Of a stretch of DNA of 64,000 bases, positions 1-9,214 are shown piece after piece. Within the stretch, counting starts at the first letter, position 1. Each line of letters opens with the position of its first letter. The stretch is from Rhizobium sp. Root274 (GTDB lineage Bacteria; Pseudomonadota; Alphaproteobacteria; Rhizobiales; Rhizobiaceae): the NCBI RefSeq assembly GCF_001429245.1, contig NZ_LMJE01000001.1, positions 1,294,953-1,358,952 of the forward strand, written 5' to 3'. The notes under the pieces are model-generated. The model was not told where the DNA came from, did not search any database, and worked only from the letters and a program-made list of their open reading frames with translations. The translations under genes were made by a program, and so were the position numbers.

Positions 1-816
1 GGTTTCAACCGACGGAACGACGCCTTCCATGGTGGCAACACGCAGCTTGTCGGTGTTGTTCTGGTAGAAGGACAGGCCGAAGACGCCGATGGCGTTCTTG
101 TTGGCAGCGATGCGGGCGAGCGTTTCCGGATAGTCGCCGTCGATGTCTACAGACACGCCGTCGGTGCGCAGGACGTTGCAGCCCTTCTTGGCAGCATCCT
201 TGTCACCATTGTTGGCGGCGAGAAGGGCTTCCATCGTGCCGTCCTTTTCGCAGCCGGCTTCGATGACCTTCACGTCGAAGACTTCGCGGGTGCCGTGCTT
301 GGTGCCCGGGATGAAAGCGAGGATCGGCTGAGCCGGCAGGTCGGCGCGGATCTCGTTCCAGTTCTTGTACGGGTTGTCGACCAGCTTGCCGTCCTTGACG
401 ACCTGAGCGGCCAGAGCGCTGTGCCAATCGGCAGCGGTGAAGGCATATTCCGGGCCGCTGATTTCAGAAGCGAACACGATGCCGTCGTAACCGATGCGAA
501 CTTCCTGGATGTCGTTCACGCCGTTGGACTTGCAGAGCTCGATGTCGGACTTGCTGATGCGCGACGAGGAGTTTGCGATGTCGATGGTGTTTTCACCCAC
601 GCCTTCGCAGAGCTTCTTGCGGCCGGCGCCAGAGCCGCCGCCTTCAACAACCGGCGTGCCGAAGTCGAAGTTTTCACCGAAGGCTTCGGCAACGATCGAG
701 GCATAGGGAAGAACAGTCGAAGAGCCGGCGATCTGGATCTGGTCGCGAGCGATTGCTGCGCCAGCGAAGGCCACGGTGGCCGCCAAGGCAGCGAGGGAAA
801 GTTTCAGAGCGGTCAT
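1..816 (-). CDS. pstS: Phosphate ABC transporter substrate-binding protein PstS (3' end cut by window edge)
   Basis: This is the N-terminal 272 codons of a periplasmic phosphate-binding protein that delivers phosphate to the PstCAB transporter. The frame is open from base 816 to base 1. A signal peptide (about residues 1-23, ending AAIA) is followed by the family core AGSSTVLPYA, the glycine loop VVEGGGSGAG and IANSSSRIS, which line the phosphate site in PstS proteins. Two in-frame ATGs exist at 822 and 816; GGGAG lies directly against the first and six bases before the second, so 816 is preferred. A three-repeat Pho box lies upstream and phoR is the next gene upstream on the same strand. In rhizobia pstCAB, phoU and phoB usually follow, which would be outside the window. 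Confidence 0.93.
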   Translation of the reverse strand, partial: MTALKLSLAALAATVAFAGAAIARDQIQIAGSSTVLPYASIVAEAFGENFDFGTPVVEGGGSGAGRKKLCEGVGENTIDIANSSSRISKSDIELCKSNGVNDIQEVRIGYDGIVFASEISGPEYAFTAADWHSALAAQVVKDGKLVDNPYKNWNEIRADLPAQPILAFIPGTKHGTREVFDVKVIEAGCEKDGTMEALLAANNGDKDAAKKGCNVLRTDGVSVDIDGDYPETLARIAANKNAIGVFGLSFYQNNTDKLRVATMEGVVPSVET

Positions 817-913
817 AGTCATCTCCCGGAATGGGCTTGTGTGTCTTTGCGGCCGTGCGGCGTCTGCCAAGCACCGGCAGCTGCGTTCATAGCGGCTCTC
901 AGCTCACGCTTTT

Positions 914-942
914 ATGTCAGTTGGGTGAAACATTTGTGACAG
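914..942 (-). promoter_or_regulatory. Pho box (PhoB operator) upstream of pstS
   Basis: Read on the minus strand, three 7-base direct repeats CTGTCAC, GTTTCAC and CTGACAT are separated by 4-base A/C-rich spacers (AAAT, CCAA). This gives the 11-base periodicity known for PhoB sites. The array ends about 98 bases before the pstS start and fits phosphate-starvation control of the pst operon. Confidence 0.85.
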
Positions 943-1003
943 ATCAAGCGATTGAAAATACTGGGTATTTTCCGAACCATCCCACTTGGACGTAGGTTTT
1001 ATG

Positions 1004-2251
1004 TCAAAAACGGACGGTAAACTCGCTGCCGACGCCCAGTTCCGACTTCACGATCAGGCGTGCACGGTGGCGCGTGAGGATGTGCTTGACGATCGCAAGC
1101 CCTAGCCCGGTGCCCTTTTTCGAGCGACTGTCCTCGACATTGACCCGGTAGAAGCGCTCCGTCAGGCGCGGAACATGTTCGGCCGGAATGCCCGGTCCCC
1201 GATCCTGGACGCGAACCTCGGTGCCGACCCCCGGCTCGCGACGGACAATAACGTCCACGACCTTGCCGTCCTGGCCATATTTGCAGGCATTCTCGATGAG
1301 GTTCTCGAAAACCTCGACGAGTTCGTCCCGGTCGCCCATGACCTCGATCTTCTCCTCCGGCAGGTCGAGGCGGATCTCGACGCCGAGATCCGTCGCCAGA
1401 GGCGCGAGGCTGTCGCGCACATGACCGAGCACCGGCTTCAGATCGACCATCTGGTCGGGCGGCAGATGCGCCTTCAATTCGAGCCGCGACAGCGACAGGA
1501 GATCGTCCACGAGACGGCTCATACGGTTCGCCTGGTCGAGCATGATGGCCAGGAAGCGTTCCTTGGCCTTCGCATCGTCCTTCGCCGGACCCTGCATCGT
1601 CTCGATGAAACCGCGCAGAGAGGCAAGCGGCGTGCGCAACTCATGGCTGGCATTGGCGACGAAATCGCTGCGCATGCGGTCGAGGCGACGCAGCTCGGAG
1701 ATGTCGCGGAAGGACAGGAGAAACAGTTGCCGCCCCTCAGTCTGAACCGGTGCGACACGTACGATATAGACGCGCTCCGACGGCAGCCGCTCCGAATGCT
1801 CGATCTGGTTGGGCGATCCTGTCTCGATCGTCTCCCTGATCATGTCGAGAATGCCGGGGGAGCGCCAACGGGCGGAGACGTGCTGCCCCTCCCCCAGGTC
1901 ACCAAAGGCGCGCTCGGCCGCCGAATTCTGGGCCAGCAAGTCTGCTTGCGGCCCCATCACGAGGACCGGTACGTCGAGCGCCTCGACCGAAGCGCAGATC
2001 GATGGCAGCGGATCGGCCGGCAGGGCCGGCTGCGGGATTGAAATCGTCGGGCCGGCTTCCTCTTCGCCCGGCGGATCAAGCACCATCACGATGCCGATGA
2101 GCAAAACGAAAAGGACGAGGGCATAACCGGCAGCCGCGCCGGAATACCAGGCGGCCAAGGCCATCAGGCCCGAAGCGACGATGGCCAGCCAGCGCGACAG
2201 AATGTGTCTCAGGGGACGGCGCCAGCCGCTGCTCTGCCCGTTGTCTGCCAC
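1004..2251 (-). CDS. phoR: Phosphate regulon sensor histidine kinase PhoR
   Basis: The 415-residue membrane histidine kinase is the expected partner of PhoB. Two hydrophobic segments lie at about residues 20-58. A PAS-like region (about 85-185) precedes the HisKA motif ASHELRTPL with the phospho-acceptor His203. The ATPase part carries NACKYG (N box), DRGPGIP (G1), RFYRV and [11 protein letters not shown] (G2). Its place directly upstream of Pho-boxed pstS on the same strand supports PhoR over a generic kinase. It diverges from ppk2 with about 200 bases between the starts. Confidence 0.92.
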   Translation of the reverse strand: MADNGQSSGWRRPLRHILSRWLAIVASGLMALAAWYSGAAAGYALVLFVLLIGIVMVLDPPGEEEAGPTISIPQPALPADPLPSICASVEALDVPVLVMGPQADLLAQNSAAERAFGDLGEGQHVSARWRSPGILDMIRETIETGSPNQIEHSERLPSERVYIVRVAPVQTEGRQLFLLSFRDISELRRLDRMRSDFVANASHELRTPLASLRGFIETMQGPAKDDAKAKERFLAIMLDQANRMSRLVDDLLSLSRLELKAHLPPDQMVDLKPVLGHVRDSLAPLATDLGVEIRLDLPEEKIEVMGDRDELVEVFENLIENACKYGQDGKVVDVIVRREPGVGTEVRVQDRGPGIPAEHVPRLTERFYRVNVEDSRSKKGTGLGLAIVKHILTRHRARLIVKSELGVGSEFTVRF

Positions 2252-2456
2252 CTGCGACGCACCTCGCGTTTCAATCCTATCAAGCCTGATAGACGCGATT
2301 CATGACAGAAGTTCCGGTGGCCTGCCATGGCTGGTGCGGCTTTATCCCCCACACGCGTCACCAAGCCCGCCATCTTCGCGCCCGAGCCTTGCGCTCTATC
2401 TTCGCTTGCGCTCAATTATGGAAAACAGACAAAGGCGATCGGGCCGGAGGAAGACC

Positions 2457-3338
2457 ATGGACGCACAGACGCAAAGCCGCGCCGTTACCCTGAAGATCCG
2501 GGGCAAGGAACGGATCTTCGACATCGACCAGCCGGAGCTGCCGGACTGGATCGAGGACGCGGCGCTGAAGTCCGGTGGCTTTCCCTACGACAAGAAGCTT
2601 TCGGACAAGGCCTATTTGGCGGAACTGACGGAGCTGCAGATCGAGCTGGTCAAGGTGCAGTTCTGGATGCAGAAAACCGGGCAGCGCGTGATGGCTCTGT
2701 TCGAAGGCCGGGATGCCGCCGGAAAGGGCGGTGCGATCAGCGCCACCCTCGCCTACATGAACCCTCGCTCCGCCCGCGTCGTGGCGCTCACCAAGCCGAC
2801 CGAGACCGAGATGGGGCAATGGTATTTCCAGCGCTACATCTCGCATTTCCCGTCAGCTGGCGAATTCGTGCTGTTCGACCGCTCCTGGTACAACCGGGCC
2901 GGCGTGGAACCGGTGATGAGTTTCTGCAAGCCCGAACAATACGAGGCCTTCCTCAAGCAGGTGCCGCGCTTCGAAAAGCTGATCGAGCAGGAAGGCATCC
3001 ACTTCTTCAAATTCTGGCTGGATACAGGGCAGGAGATGCAGCTCAAGCGCTTCCACGATCGCGCCCATGATCCACTGAAATGCTGGAAGCTGTCGCCGAT
3101 GGATATCGCGGCCCTGCACAAATGGGATGACTACACGCAGAAGCGCGACCGCATGCTGAAGGAAACCCATACGGAACGGGCGCCGTGGACGGTGCTGCAT
3201 GCCAACGACAAGCGGCGAGCGCGGCTGAACCTGATCCGCCATATCCTTCTGTCTCTCGACTACGAGGGCAAGGATAAGGACAAGATCGGCAAGCTGGACA
3301 AGAAGATCATCGGCAGCGGGCCCGGCTTCCTCGACTGA
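2457..3338 (+). CDS. ppk2: Polyphosphate kinase 2 (PPK2 family)
   Basis: The 293-residue protein transfers phosphate between polyphosphate and nucleotides. A Walker A-like loop GRDAAGKGG (about residues 84-92) and a Walker B / lid element LFDRSWYNR (about 139-147) are the PPK2 hallmarks, and the length fits a one-domain class I PPK2. The ATG at 2457 is chosen because CGGAGG sits seven bases upstream; the open frame extends further back but without such a site. It is divergent from phoR, linking polyphosphate turnover to the phosphate regulon, although no convincing Pho box was seen in the shared gap. Confidence 0.92.
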   Translation: MDAQTQSRAVTLKIRGKERIFDIDQPELPDWIEDAALKSGGFPYDKKLSDKAYLAELTELQIELVKVQFWMQKTGQRVMALFEGRDAAGKGGAISATLAYMNPRSARVVALTKPTETEMGQWYFQRYISHFPSAGEFVLFDRSWYNRAGVEPVMSFCKPEQYEAFLKQVPRFEKLIEQEGIHFFKFWLDTGQEMQLKRFHDRAHDPLKCWKLSPMDIAALHKWDDYTQKRDRMLKETHTERAPWTVLHANDKRRARLNLIRHILLSLDYEGKDKDKIGKLDKKIIGSGPGFLD

Positions 3339-3386
3339 AACCGTCGATTGGGAGGGAAAGCCGCCCTTAGGCCTCGGCCAGGGCAC

Positions 3387-4577
3387 TCACTGCCCCGGCA
3401 GAACCCGCACGGCATAAAGGTTGATACCCCTGCCCTTGCCTGTCACATCCGCATTGACGATCAGACGACCGGGCGTCGAGGGCGCCATGCCGCTGTCGAA
3501 GGTGACGCGGAACAGCGCGTCGAGCTTCTGCGGATTGACGGTGAAACGATGGCGCGGACAGTCGCCCATACGCGGGAAATCGCATTCCACCGAGATCTGC
3601 ACCGGATTGTCGTCCGGCGACTGCACGGTCAAGGCAATGGTCGAGGTGCGGCCGGCCAGTTCCTGCAGAACGTCGGCCGGCACGGTGATCTCGATCGAAC
3701 CGGCGGCATCGCCGCTCCGCGAGACGATACGGGCGGCCGTGCCGTCGCTGGCCGTCACCATGTCGACCGTTGCATTTGAACGGGGATGCAGGGCTGACAC
3801 CTGATCCGGCGTGAAGACGCTGATCCAGTCGTCGGTAAAGCCGCCGCGGGTATCAATCGCCTGCGGGCCTTTCGGCGCCTCGACCGGCTGCTGGGCATTG
3901 CCGGCAAAGTCCTCTTCCTCGGCGCGCGGCGGCGGATTGGGAACGCTGGTATCGCGCTGTTCCGCCGTCAGCAGCAGTCCCGAGGTGTAAACCCACCAGG
4001 CCCCGATCCCGAGGGTTGCCAGAAAAATGGTGAAGATCATCAGCCGGGCCACGCCGCCGCGCCTGCGCTTGCGCGGCTGGACGGCGCGTTCGGACCGCAT
4101 GTCAGGCATCGGGCCCTCGTCGGCCAGATGCGCCTCGCGCAGATCCGGTTTCGGTGGCTCGATGTCTTCGTCGAAGGCCGGCTCACGATCGTCAACCGGT
4201 GGCACCGGGGCCGAGTGCTCGACGGGGTCGGCAGCAAAGCCGGGTTCCACGCGACCGGCCGGTCGATCTCCCGAAACGGGTGGTGCAACCGACGGCTCGA
4301 CACGGCGATCGCCAGCCGCGGTCGGGGAGGATGCTGCGGCGACGGGTGGCTCGACGGGCATATCCAGGCGCGCGCGCTCTTCCAGTTCAATTGCGTGGAT
4401 CAGCGCCTCCAACCGGCGCCGCTGGTGGTTGATCGCTTCTGCATCCTCGATGTTCTGCTTGCGCAGCCCCGTTTCGAGCGCCTGACGCGCCGACTGATAG
4501 ACCCGTGCCCGTGATTCGGCATTGGCCCGGTCAGAGCGCTCTAGGGCGTTCCGGATGGCTGTTTCCAATCCGCTCAT
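3387..4577 (-). CDS. Conserved hypothetical membrane protein with N-terminal coiled coil
   Basis: The product is 395 residues and I do not recognise a named family. The first 75 residues are charged and predicted helical (NALERSDRANAESRARVYQ), compatible with a coiled coil. A long Pro/Ala/Glu-rich linker follows (about 75-165), then a basic stop-transfer sequence RKRRRGG before one membrane segment (about 180-200). The C-terminal about 190 residues look like an extracytoplasmic beta-rich domain with one Cys pair (ECDFP, DCPRH). The ATG at 4577 has GGAG upstream at good spacing, so the twelve extra upstream codons of the frame are excluded. It converges with ppk2 (48-base gap). The topology suggests a cell-envelope protein. 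Confidence 0.7.
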   Translation of the reverse strand: MSGLETAIRNALERSDRANAESRARVYQSARQALETGLRKQNIEDAEAINHQRRRLEALIHAIELEERARLDMPVEPPVAAASSPTAAGDRRVEPSVAPPVSGDRPAGRVEPGFAADPVEHSAPVPPVDDREPAFDEDIEPPKPDLREAHLADEGPMPDMRSERAVQPRKRRRGGVARLMIFTIFLATLGIGAWWVYTSGLLLTAEQRDTSVPNPPPRAEEEDFAGNAQQPVEAPKGPQAIDTRGGFTDDWISVFTPDQVSALHPRSNATVDMVTASDGTAARIVSRSGDAAGSIEITVPADVLQELAGRTSTIALTVQSPDDNPVQISVECDFPRMGDCPRHRFTVNPQKLDALFRVTFDSGMAPSTPGRLIVNADVTGKGRGINLYAVRVLPGQ

Positions 4578-4785
4578 TGGTCGCCATACTCCTTCGGGGA
4601 TCGCCCCTGCCACATCGCATCCATAGTTTCGATTCGGTAGACGCTCGATTTTTCAAGGGCAAGCCCGGAAACCTCCTATGGTCACGAATTAACACAGGAT
4701 TGAGACCTTTCGCATCGATCTTGCCACAGCTTTGCCAATCCGCCCTTCATCCGCGTCTCTTTTCAGTCCGCCCCTGATCTGCTAT

Positions 4786-4801
4786 TTGACGTTTGCGTAA
4801 A
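4786..4801. promoter_or_regulatory. 16-bp palindromic operator candidate (LiuR-like)
   Basis: TTGACGTTTGCGTAAA is an almost perfect inverted repeat 25 bases before the start codon of the nitronate monooxygenase gene. Nearly the same palindrome (TTGACGTTTACGTCAA) lies upstream of fadD at 24246. From memory the pattern resembles MerR-family LiuR sites described for branched-chain amino acid and fatty acid catabolism in proteobacteria. The regulator itself is not in the window. Confidence 0.55.
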
Positions 4802-4826
4802 CGTAAACTTCATGGGAGGTGAAGTG

Positions 4827-5789
4827 ATGGCCCTGCCGTCGATCCTGAAAGACACTCTGAGGCTGCCGGTCGTCGCCTCGCCGCTCTTCATCATATCGCA
4901 TCCGCAGCTCACGCTGGCGCAATGCAAGGCCGGCATCGTCGGCTCCTTCCCGGCGCTCAATGCCCGGCCGGAAGCGCAGCTCGACGAGTGGCTGGCCGAA
5001 ATCACCGAAGAGCTCGCCTCCCACAATGCCCGGAACCCGGATCGTCCGGCCGCCCCCTTCGCGGTCAACCAGATCGTGCACATGTCGAACAAGCGGCTCG
5101 AACACGACCTGATGATGTGCGTCAAATACAAGGTGCCGATCGTCATCTCCTCGCTCGGCGCCGTGCCGGAGGTGAATGCCGCCGTGCATTCCTATGGCGG
5201 CATCGTGCTGCATGACGTGATCAACAACCGCCATGCCAATTCGGCGATCCGCAAGGGAGCGGACGGGTTGATCGCGGTCGCGACCGGCGCCGGCGGGCAT
5301 GCGGGCACGCTCTCACCCTTCGCGCTCATCCAGGAAATCCGCGAATGGTTCGGCGGGCCGCTGCTGCTCGCCGGCGCGATTGCCAATGGCGGCGCAGTGC
5401 TGGCCGCCCAGGCGATGGGGGCCGACATGGCCTATATCGGCTCGCCCTTCATCGCCACCACCGAAGCCCGCGCGTCGGATGCCTACAAGCAGGCGGTGGT
5501 TGATGCCCATGCGAATGACATTGTCTATTCCAACTATTTCACCGGCATCCACGGCAACTACCTGAAGCCATCGATCGCTGCCGCCGGCATGGACCCCGAT
5601 CATCTGCCGGAAGCCGATCCTTCGAAGATGGATTTCGACAAGGCGACGACCGGCGGCGCCAAGGCCTGGAAGGATATCTGGGGCTGCGGCCAGGGCATCG
5701 GCGCCGTCAAGGCGGTCGAACCCGTGGCTGCCGTCGTCGATCGACTTGAGCGCGAATACATAGGCGCAAAAAAGGCGATTTGCGGCTGA
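4827..5789 (+). CDS. Nitronate monooxygenase / NAD(P)H-dependent flavin oxidoreductase
   Basis: This 320-residue TIM-barrel flavoprotein of the 2-nitropropane dioxygenase family would oxidise alkyl nitronates or act as an FMN-dependent enoyl or quinone reductase. The family signatures visible are GAGGHAG (about residue 155-161), the FMN phosphate-binding stretch LAGAIANGG and the following MGADMAYIGS. The start at 4827 is supported by GGGAGGT seven bases before it; an ATG at 4812 overlaps that site and is unlikely. A palindromic operator candidate lies just upstream. The substrate cannot be read from the sequence. Confidence 0.85.
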   Translation: MALPSILKDTLRLPVVASPLFIISHPQLTLAQCKAGIVGSFPALNARPEAQLDEWLAEITEELASHNARNPDRPAAPFAVNQIVHMSNKRLEHDLMMCVKYKVPIVISSLGAVPEVNAAVHSYGGIVLHDVINNRHANSAIRKGADGLIAVATGAGGHAGTLSPFALIQEIREWFGGPLLLAGAIANGGAVLAAQAMGADMAYIGSPFIATTEARASDAYKQAVVDAHANDIVYSNYFTGIHGNYLKPSIAAAGMDPDHLPEADPSKMDFDKATTGGAKAWKDIWGCGQGIGAVKAVEPVAAVVDRLEREYIGAKKAICG

Positions 5790-5836
5790 GACTTGCGCTG
5801 CTAGCGTCCCCCGCAGATCTGATTTGCGGGGACGCC

Positions 5837-6910
5837 ATGCACCACCTGAAACTCACCCTCACCCTCACCCTCACGCTCGCAGCCATTCTAGGCAGCGCTC
5901 TGCCCAGCCAGGCGGACGACGGCGCCTACAAGGAATTCAAGGCCTGGCAAGTCTCCTGCAGCCAGACCCGCGCCTGCACCATGCGACAATTCCTGTCCGA
6001 CAAGCCGCTGTCAGGCTTCGAGCTGCAGCGCAGCGGCAAGCCGGATGCGCCGGTTCTGCTGGTGATCTCGCCGAGTGACAATGCCGTCACCGAAGCCGAG
6101 GGCGCGCCGGAGGTGCGCATCGCGGTCGACGGGGGCGAAGCGTTGGTGCTGAGCGGCCCTGCCGTCACGGCCGATCCTGGCGCTTACTCCTTCACTGTGA
6201 GCGGCGATCTCATCGGCAATGGCGTTATCGACAGCCTGAAAAACGGAACGACCGCCACGATCACCCTGACGCGCGGCGACAAGACCGCCAAAGGTGATCT
6301 TCCTCTGGCAGGTGCGGCCGCAAGCCTCTTGTTCATCGACGAATATCAGGACCGGATCGGGCACACGGACGCGCTGAGCGCCAAGGGTGACAAGGCGCCC
6401 AATCCGGCCCTGCCGGTCACCGACATCACGTCCATCACCGAACTGCCGGAGGCAATCCGCGCCCATTTCGCGGAGGGCGGCGACTGCGCCGACACCGATC
6501 CCGGCATGTTCAACGGCAATGCGCTGTCGCATCAGCTTAATGAGGACACGGCGATCTACATCACGCCCTGCGGCTCGAGCGGTGCCTACAACGTCCCCTA
6601 TACAGCCTATGTCGACGCCTTCGGCATGATCGCGCCGCTCGCTTTCCCGACCATGGTCGACGGCGCCCCCAGCGCCACACCCCAGGCCTTCAATCTCGCC
6701 TATGACTGGGAAAAGAAGAGCTTCTCCTCCTTCTTCAAGGGCCGTGGCATCGGCGATTGCGGCACCTACAGCCAGTGGCGTCTGGCGGAAGGCGCGATGG
6801 GGCCGCAGCTCGTGCTGGTCGAGGAGACGTTCCGCGACTGCCCGGAACAGTTCAGCGAGACCGACGAGATTGACCCCGGCAGCTGGCCGAAGACCTGGCC
6901 GGTGAAGTAA
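5837..6910 (+). CDS. DUF1176 exported protein
   Basis: The 357-residue product starts with a signal peptide whose hydrophobic core is a run of Thr-Leu pairs, encoded by near-perfect CTCACC hexamers at about 5850-5877. The mature part resembles DUF1176 proteins: YKEFKAWQVSCSQTRACTM near the N terminus, a repeated set of cysteines, and a C-terminal GDCGTYSQWRL block. The function of this family is unknown; it is thought to be periplasmic. The ATG at 5837 is followed immediately by the signal peptide, while earlier codons give no sensible leader. A perfect palindrome at 6955-6975 may end the transcript. Confidence 0.75.
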   Translation: MHHLKLTLTLTLTLAAILGSALPSQADDGAYKEFKAWQVSCSQTRACTMRQFLSDKPLSGFELQRSGKPDAPVLLVISPSDNAVTEAEGAPEVRIAVDGGEALVLSGPAVTADPGAYSFTVSGDLIGNGVIDSLKNGTTATITLTRGDKTAKGDLPLAGAAASLLFIDEYQDRIGHTDALSAKGDKAPNPALPVTDITSITELPEAIRAHFAEGGDCADTDPGMFNGNALSHQLNEDTAIYITPCGSSGAYNVPYTAYVDAFGMIAPLAFPTMVDGAPSATPQAFNLAYDWEKKSFSSFFKGRGIGDCGTYSQWRLAEGAMGPQLVLVEETFRDCPEQFSETDEIDPGSWPKTWPVK

Positions 6911-6954
6911 GGCGCCGGCCCGCACACCCGGTGACTGTGCCCGCCTTCGAGCAC

Positions 6955-6975
6955 GCCGGGGAAATTTTCCCCGGC
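6955..6975. terminator. Palindromic hairpin downstream of the DUF1176 gene
   Basis: GCCGGGG and CCCCGGC arms flank AAATTTT. The stem lies 45 bases after the stop codon and is GC-rich, as terminators are, but it lacks a long T-run. Confidence 0.5.
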
Positions 6976-6989
6976 ACCCGAAAACCGGC

Positions 6990-7018
6990 TTGAAATCACC
7001 CGGCAATCCCTGTATCAG
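6990..7018 (+). promoter_or_regulatory. Sigma-70 promoter of tRNA-Thr
   Basis: TTGAAA (6990-6995) and TATCAG (7013-7018) are separated by 17 bases and lie about 40 bases before the mature tRNA 5' end. Confidence 0.55.
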
Positions 7019-7059
7019 CCCCTCACCATTAGCAACGGGCTTTCAGCCTGTTCGCAGAT

Positions 7060-7135
7060 GCCGCTTTAGCTCAGGTGGTAGAGCACATCATTCGTAATGA
7101 TGGGGTCGCAGGTTCGAGTCCTGCAAGCGGCACCA
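7060..7135 (+). tRNA. tRNA-Thr(CGT)
   Basis: A full cloverleaf can be drawn. The acceptor arms GCCGCTT and AAGCGGC pair, the D arm contains GCTCAGGTGGTAGAGC, the anticodon CGT lies at 7093-7095 in a seven-base loop, and the T arm is GCAGGTTCGAGTCCTGC. The 3' ACCA is encoded. The anticodon reads ACG, threonine. Confidence 0.95.
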
Positions 7136-7151
7136 TTTGCCAAACATGCCC

Positions 7152-8132
7152 TCACCCCCCCGCCCCATAGCCCTTCAGCCGCCTTCTTGTATCCGACGGG
7201 CTCTCGCGAAAATGCGCGCGGTAGCTGCGGGAGAAGGCTGAGGCCGAATTGAAGCCTGTGGCGGCGGCGATGTCGGCGAAGGGGGTGCGGGTTTCGATCA
7301 CCTTGCGGCGGGCGGCGTTGAGGCGCAGCGCTAGGTAATGAATGTGCGGCGGGGCGCCGATCGCCTCGATGAACAGGGTCTGCAGCCGTCTTTCGCTGAT
7401 GCCGATGCGGCGCGCCAGTCGCACGAGCGGCAGCGGCTGGTCCAGATGCTCCTCCATCACCCGCATCGCCTGGCTCACACGGGGGTCGGCGAGCCTGATG
7501 CTGCCGGTCGAGGGCATGGCGGTGGCTCCGGGGCTTACGCCGCCCTGCTCGTAGATGAACTGGCGCGACACTTCGAGCGCCAGCGAATAGCCATGGCGGC
7601 GGCGGATCAGCTCCAGCATCAGGTCCAGTGTCGGCAGCGAGCCGCCGGTGGTGATGCGTTTGCCGTCGATGACAAAGCGCTCGCGCACCGTCTTCACCTG
7701 CGGATAGGCGGCGGCGAAGTCGTCATAGTCTTCCCAGTGCAGCGTGGCAGAAAAATTGTCGAGCAGCGCGCTCTCGGCCAGCAACCAGGCACCGGATTCG
7801 ATCCCGGCCACCAGGCTGCGATGGCGGGCCGACTTTGCCAGCAGGCGCTTCAGGTCGGATGTGGCGTAGCGCTTCCAGTTGTGACTTGAGAGGACGAAGA
7901 GGGGATCTTCCTCGCTGCCCGGCTGGAACGCACCGTCCACCGGGATCGGGATATGGCTCTTGGTTTCGATTGTCTGGCCGTCGGGGCTGAGGATCCGCCA
8001 ACGATAGAGTTCCAGCCCGCTTACTCGGTTTGCCAGACGCAGCGGTTCGATCACGGAAGCGACCAGAATGAGATTGGTGTCGGGCACGACAAGGAGGTCG
8101 AGCACGGTGGTGGGTGAAGAGCGATCGGACAT
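7152..8132 (-). CDS. GlxA/CdhR-type AraC-family transcriptional regulator of carnitine catabolism
   Basis: The 326-residue regulator has an N-terminal DJ-1/PfpI-like domain (about 1-190, with VAGIESGAWLLAESALLD) and a C-terminal AraC double helix-turn-helix (about 215-315; LVRLARRIGISERRLQTLF and FADIAAATGFNSASAFSRS). This architecture is that of CdhR and GbdR, which sense carnitine or glycine betaine in pseudomonads. It is divergent from the carnitine genes at 8242 with a gap of about 110 bases, the usual layout for a pathway activator. The start at 8132 gives the common MSDR-type N terminus; the frame runs on upstream into the divergent gene and is not needed. Confidence 0.85.
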   Translation of the reverse strand: MSDRSSPTTVLDLLVVPDTNLILVASVIEPLRLANRVSGLELYRWRILSPDGQTIETKSHIPIPVDGAFQPGSEEDPLFVLSSHNWKRYATSDLKRLLAKSARHRSLVAGIESGAWLLAESALLDNFSATLHWEDYDDFAAAYPQVKTVRERFVIDGKRITTGGSLPTLDLMLELIRRRHGYSLALEVSRQFIYEQGGVSPGATAMPSTGSIRLADPRVSQAMRVMEEHLDQPLPLVRLARRIGISERRLQTLFIEAIGAPPHIHYLALRLNAARRKVIETRTPFADIAAATGFNSASAFSRSYRAHFRESPSDTRRRLKGYGAGG

Positions 8133-8241
8133 GCGGCACGGATCTCGCAATATTGCCGATAGTGTATAGAACTTGTCCGATACTGCAAAGCATACTGCGG
8201 CATTCTGTCTCGTAATAGGGCCAACGAACGAGGGAGAATAA

Positions 8242-9147
8242 TTGGTGCCTTTGACCATGAACCGGGATGTCTTCATCACCTGTGCCGTCACCGGCGCCGG
8301 AGACACCACCTCGAAATCGCCGCATGTGCCTGTTACCCCCAAGCAGATCGCCGACTCCGCCATCGATGCCGCCAAGGCGGGTGCTGCCGTCGTGCATTGC
8401 CATGTGCGCGATCCGGAAACGGGGGCCGCCAGCCGCCGCAACGATCTCTACAAGGAAGTCACCGACCGCATCCGCTCCGCTGATGTCGACGTGGTTCTCA
8501 ACCTGACCGCCGGCATGGGTGGCGACCTGATTTTCGGCAATGTCGAGCAGCCGCTGCCGCTCAACCCCGTGGGCACAGACATGGCAGGCGCCACCGAGCG
8601 CGTGTCCCATGTCGCCGAATGCCTGCCCGAAATCTGCACGCTCGATTGCGGCACGATGAATTTTTCGCTTGGCGACTATGTGATGACCAACACGCCGTCG
8701 ATGCTGCGCGCCATGGCGAAACTGATGACGGATCTCGGCGTGCGCCCCGAGATCGAGGCCTTCGATACCGGTCATCTGTGGTTCGCCAAGCAGCTGGTCG
8801 AGGAAGGCCTGATCGAGGATCCGGTCCTCATCCAGCTCTGCATGGGCATTCCCTGGGGCGCGCCTGACGACCTCAACACCTTCATGGCCATGGTCAACAA
8901 TGTGCCTGACAACTGGACCTTCTCGGCCTTCTCTATCGGCCGCAATGCCATGGCCTATCCGGCTGCAGCAGTCCTTGCCGGCGGCAATGTGCGCGTCGGG
9001 TTGGAGGACAATCTCTATGCCGGCAAGGGCCTGCTCGCCACCAATGCCCAGCTCGTTGAAAAGGCCGTGACCGTGATCGAGGGCATGGGTGCCCGGATCA
9101 TCGGGCCGGACGAGGTGCGCAAGAAGCTCAAGCTCACCAAGCGGTGA
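8242..9147 (+). CDS. Beta-keto acid cleavage enzyme (BKACE, DUF849), 3-dehydrocarnitine type
   Basis: This TIM-barrel, zinc-dependent enzyme family condenses a beta-keto acid with acetyl-CoA and cleaves it into acetoacetate and a new CoA ester. With 3-dehydrocarnitine the second product is betainyl-CoA. The metal-binding HCHVRD (after AGAAVV) and the motifs FITCAVTGAG, EAFDTGHLW and VGLEDNLY are visible. The start is uncertain: GGGAG at 8232-8236 fits TTG at 8242 or GTG at 8245, whereas the conserved N terminus begins at ATG 8257. It is first in the cluster, directly before the carnitine dehydrogenase fusion, which points to carnitine rather than 3-keto-5-aminohexanoate. Confidence 0.87.
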   Translation: MVPLTMNRDVFITCAVTGAGDTTSKSPHVPVTPKQIADSAIDAAKAGAAVVHCHVRDPETGAASRRNDLYKEVTDRIRSADVDVVLNLTAGMGGDLIFGNVEQPLPLNPVGTDMAGATERVSHVAECLPEICTLDCGTMNFSLGDYVMTNTPSMLRAMAKLMTDLGVRPEIEAFDTGHLWFAKQLVEEGLIEDPVLIQLCMGIPWGAPDDLNTFMAMVNNVPDNWTFSAFSIGRNAMAYPAAAVLAGGNVRVGLEDNLYAGKGLLATNAQLVEKAVTVIEGMGARIIGPDEVRKKLKLTKR

Positions 9148-9214
9148 TGCCCCGACCGTTCCCGCGATTGTAGGGACGGGTCACTCGACAAACCGACATG
9201 CGGACGAGAACGTG

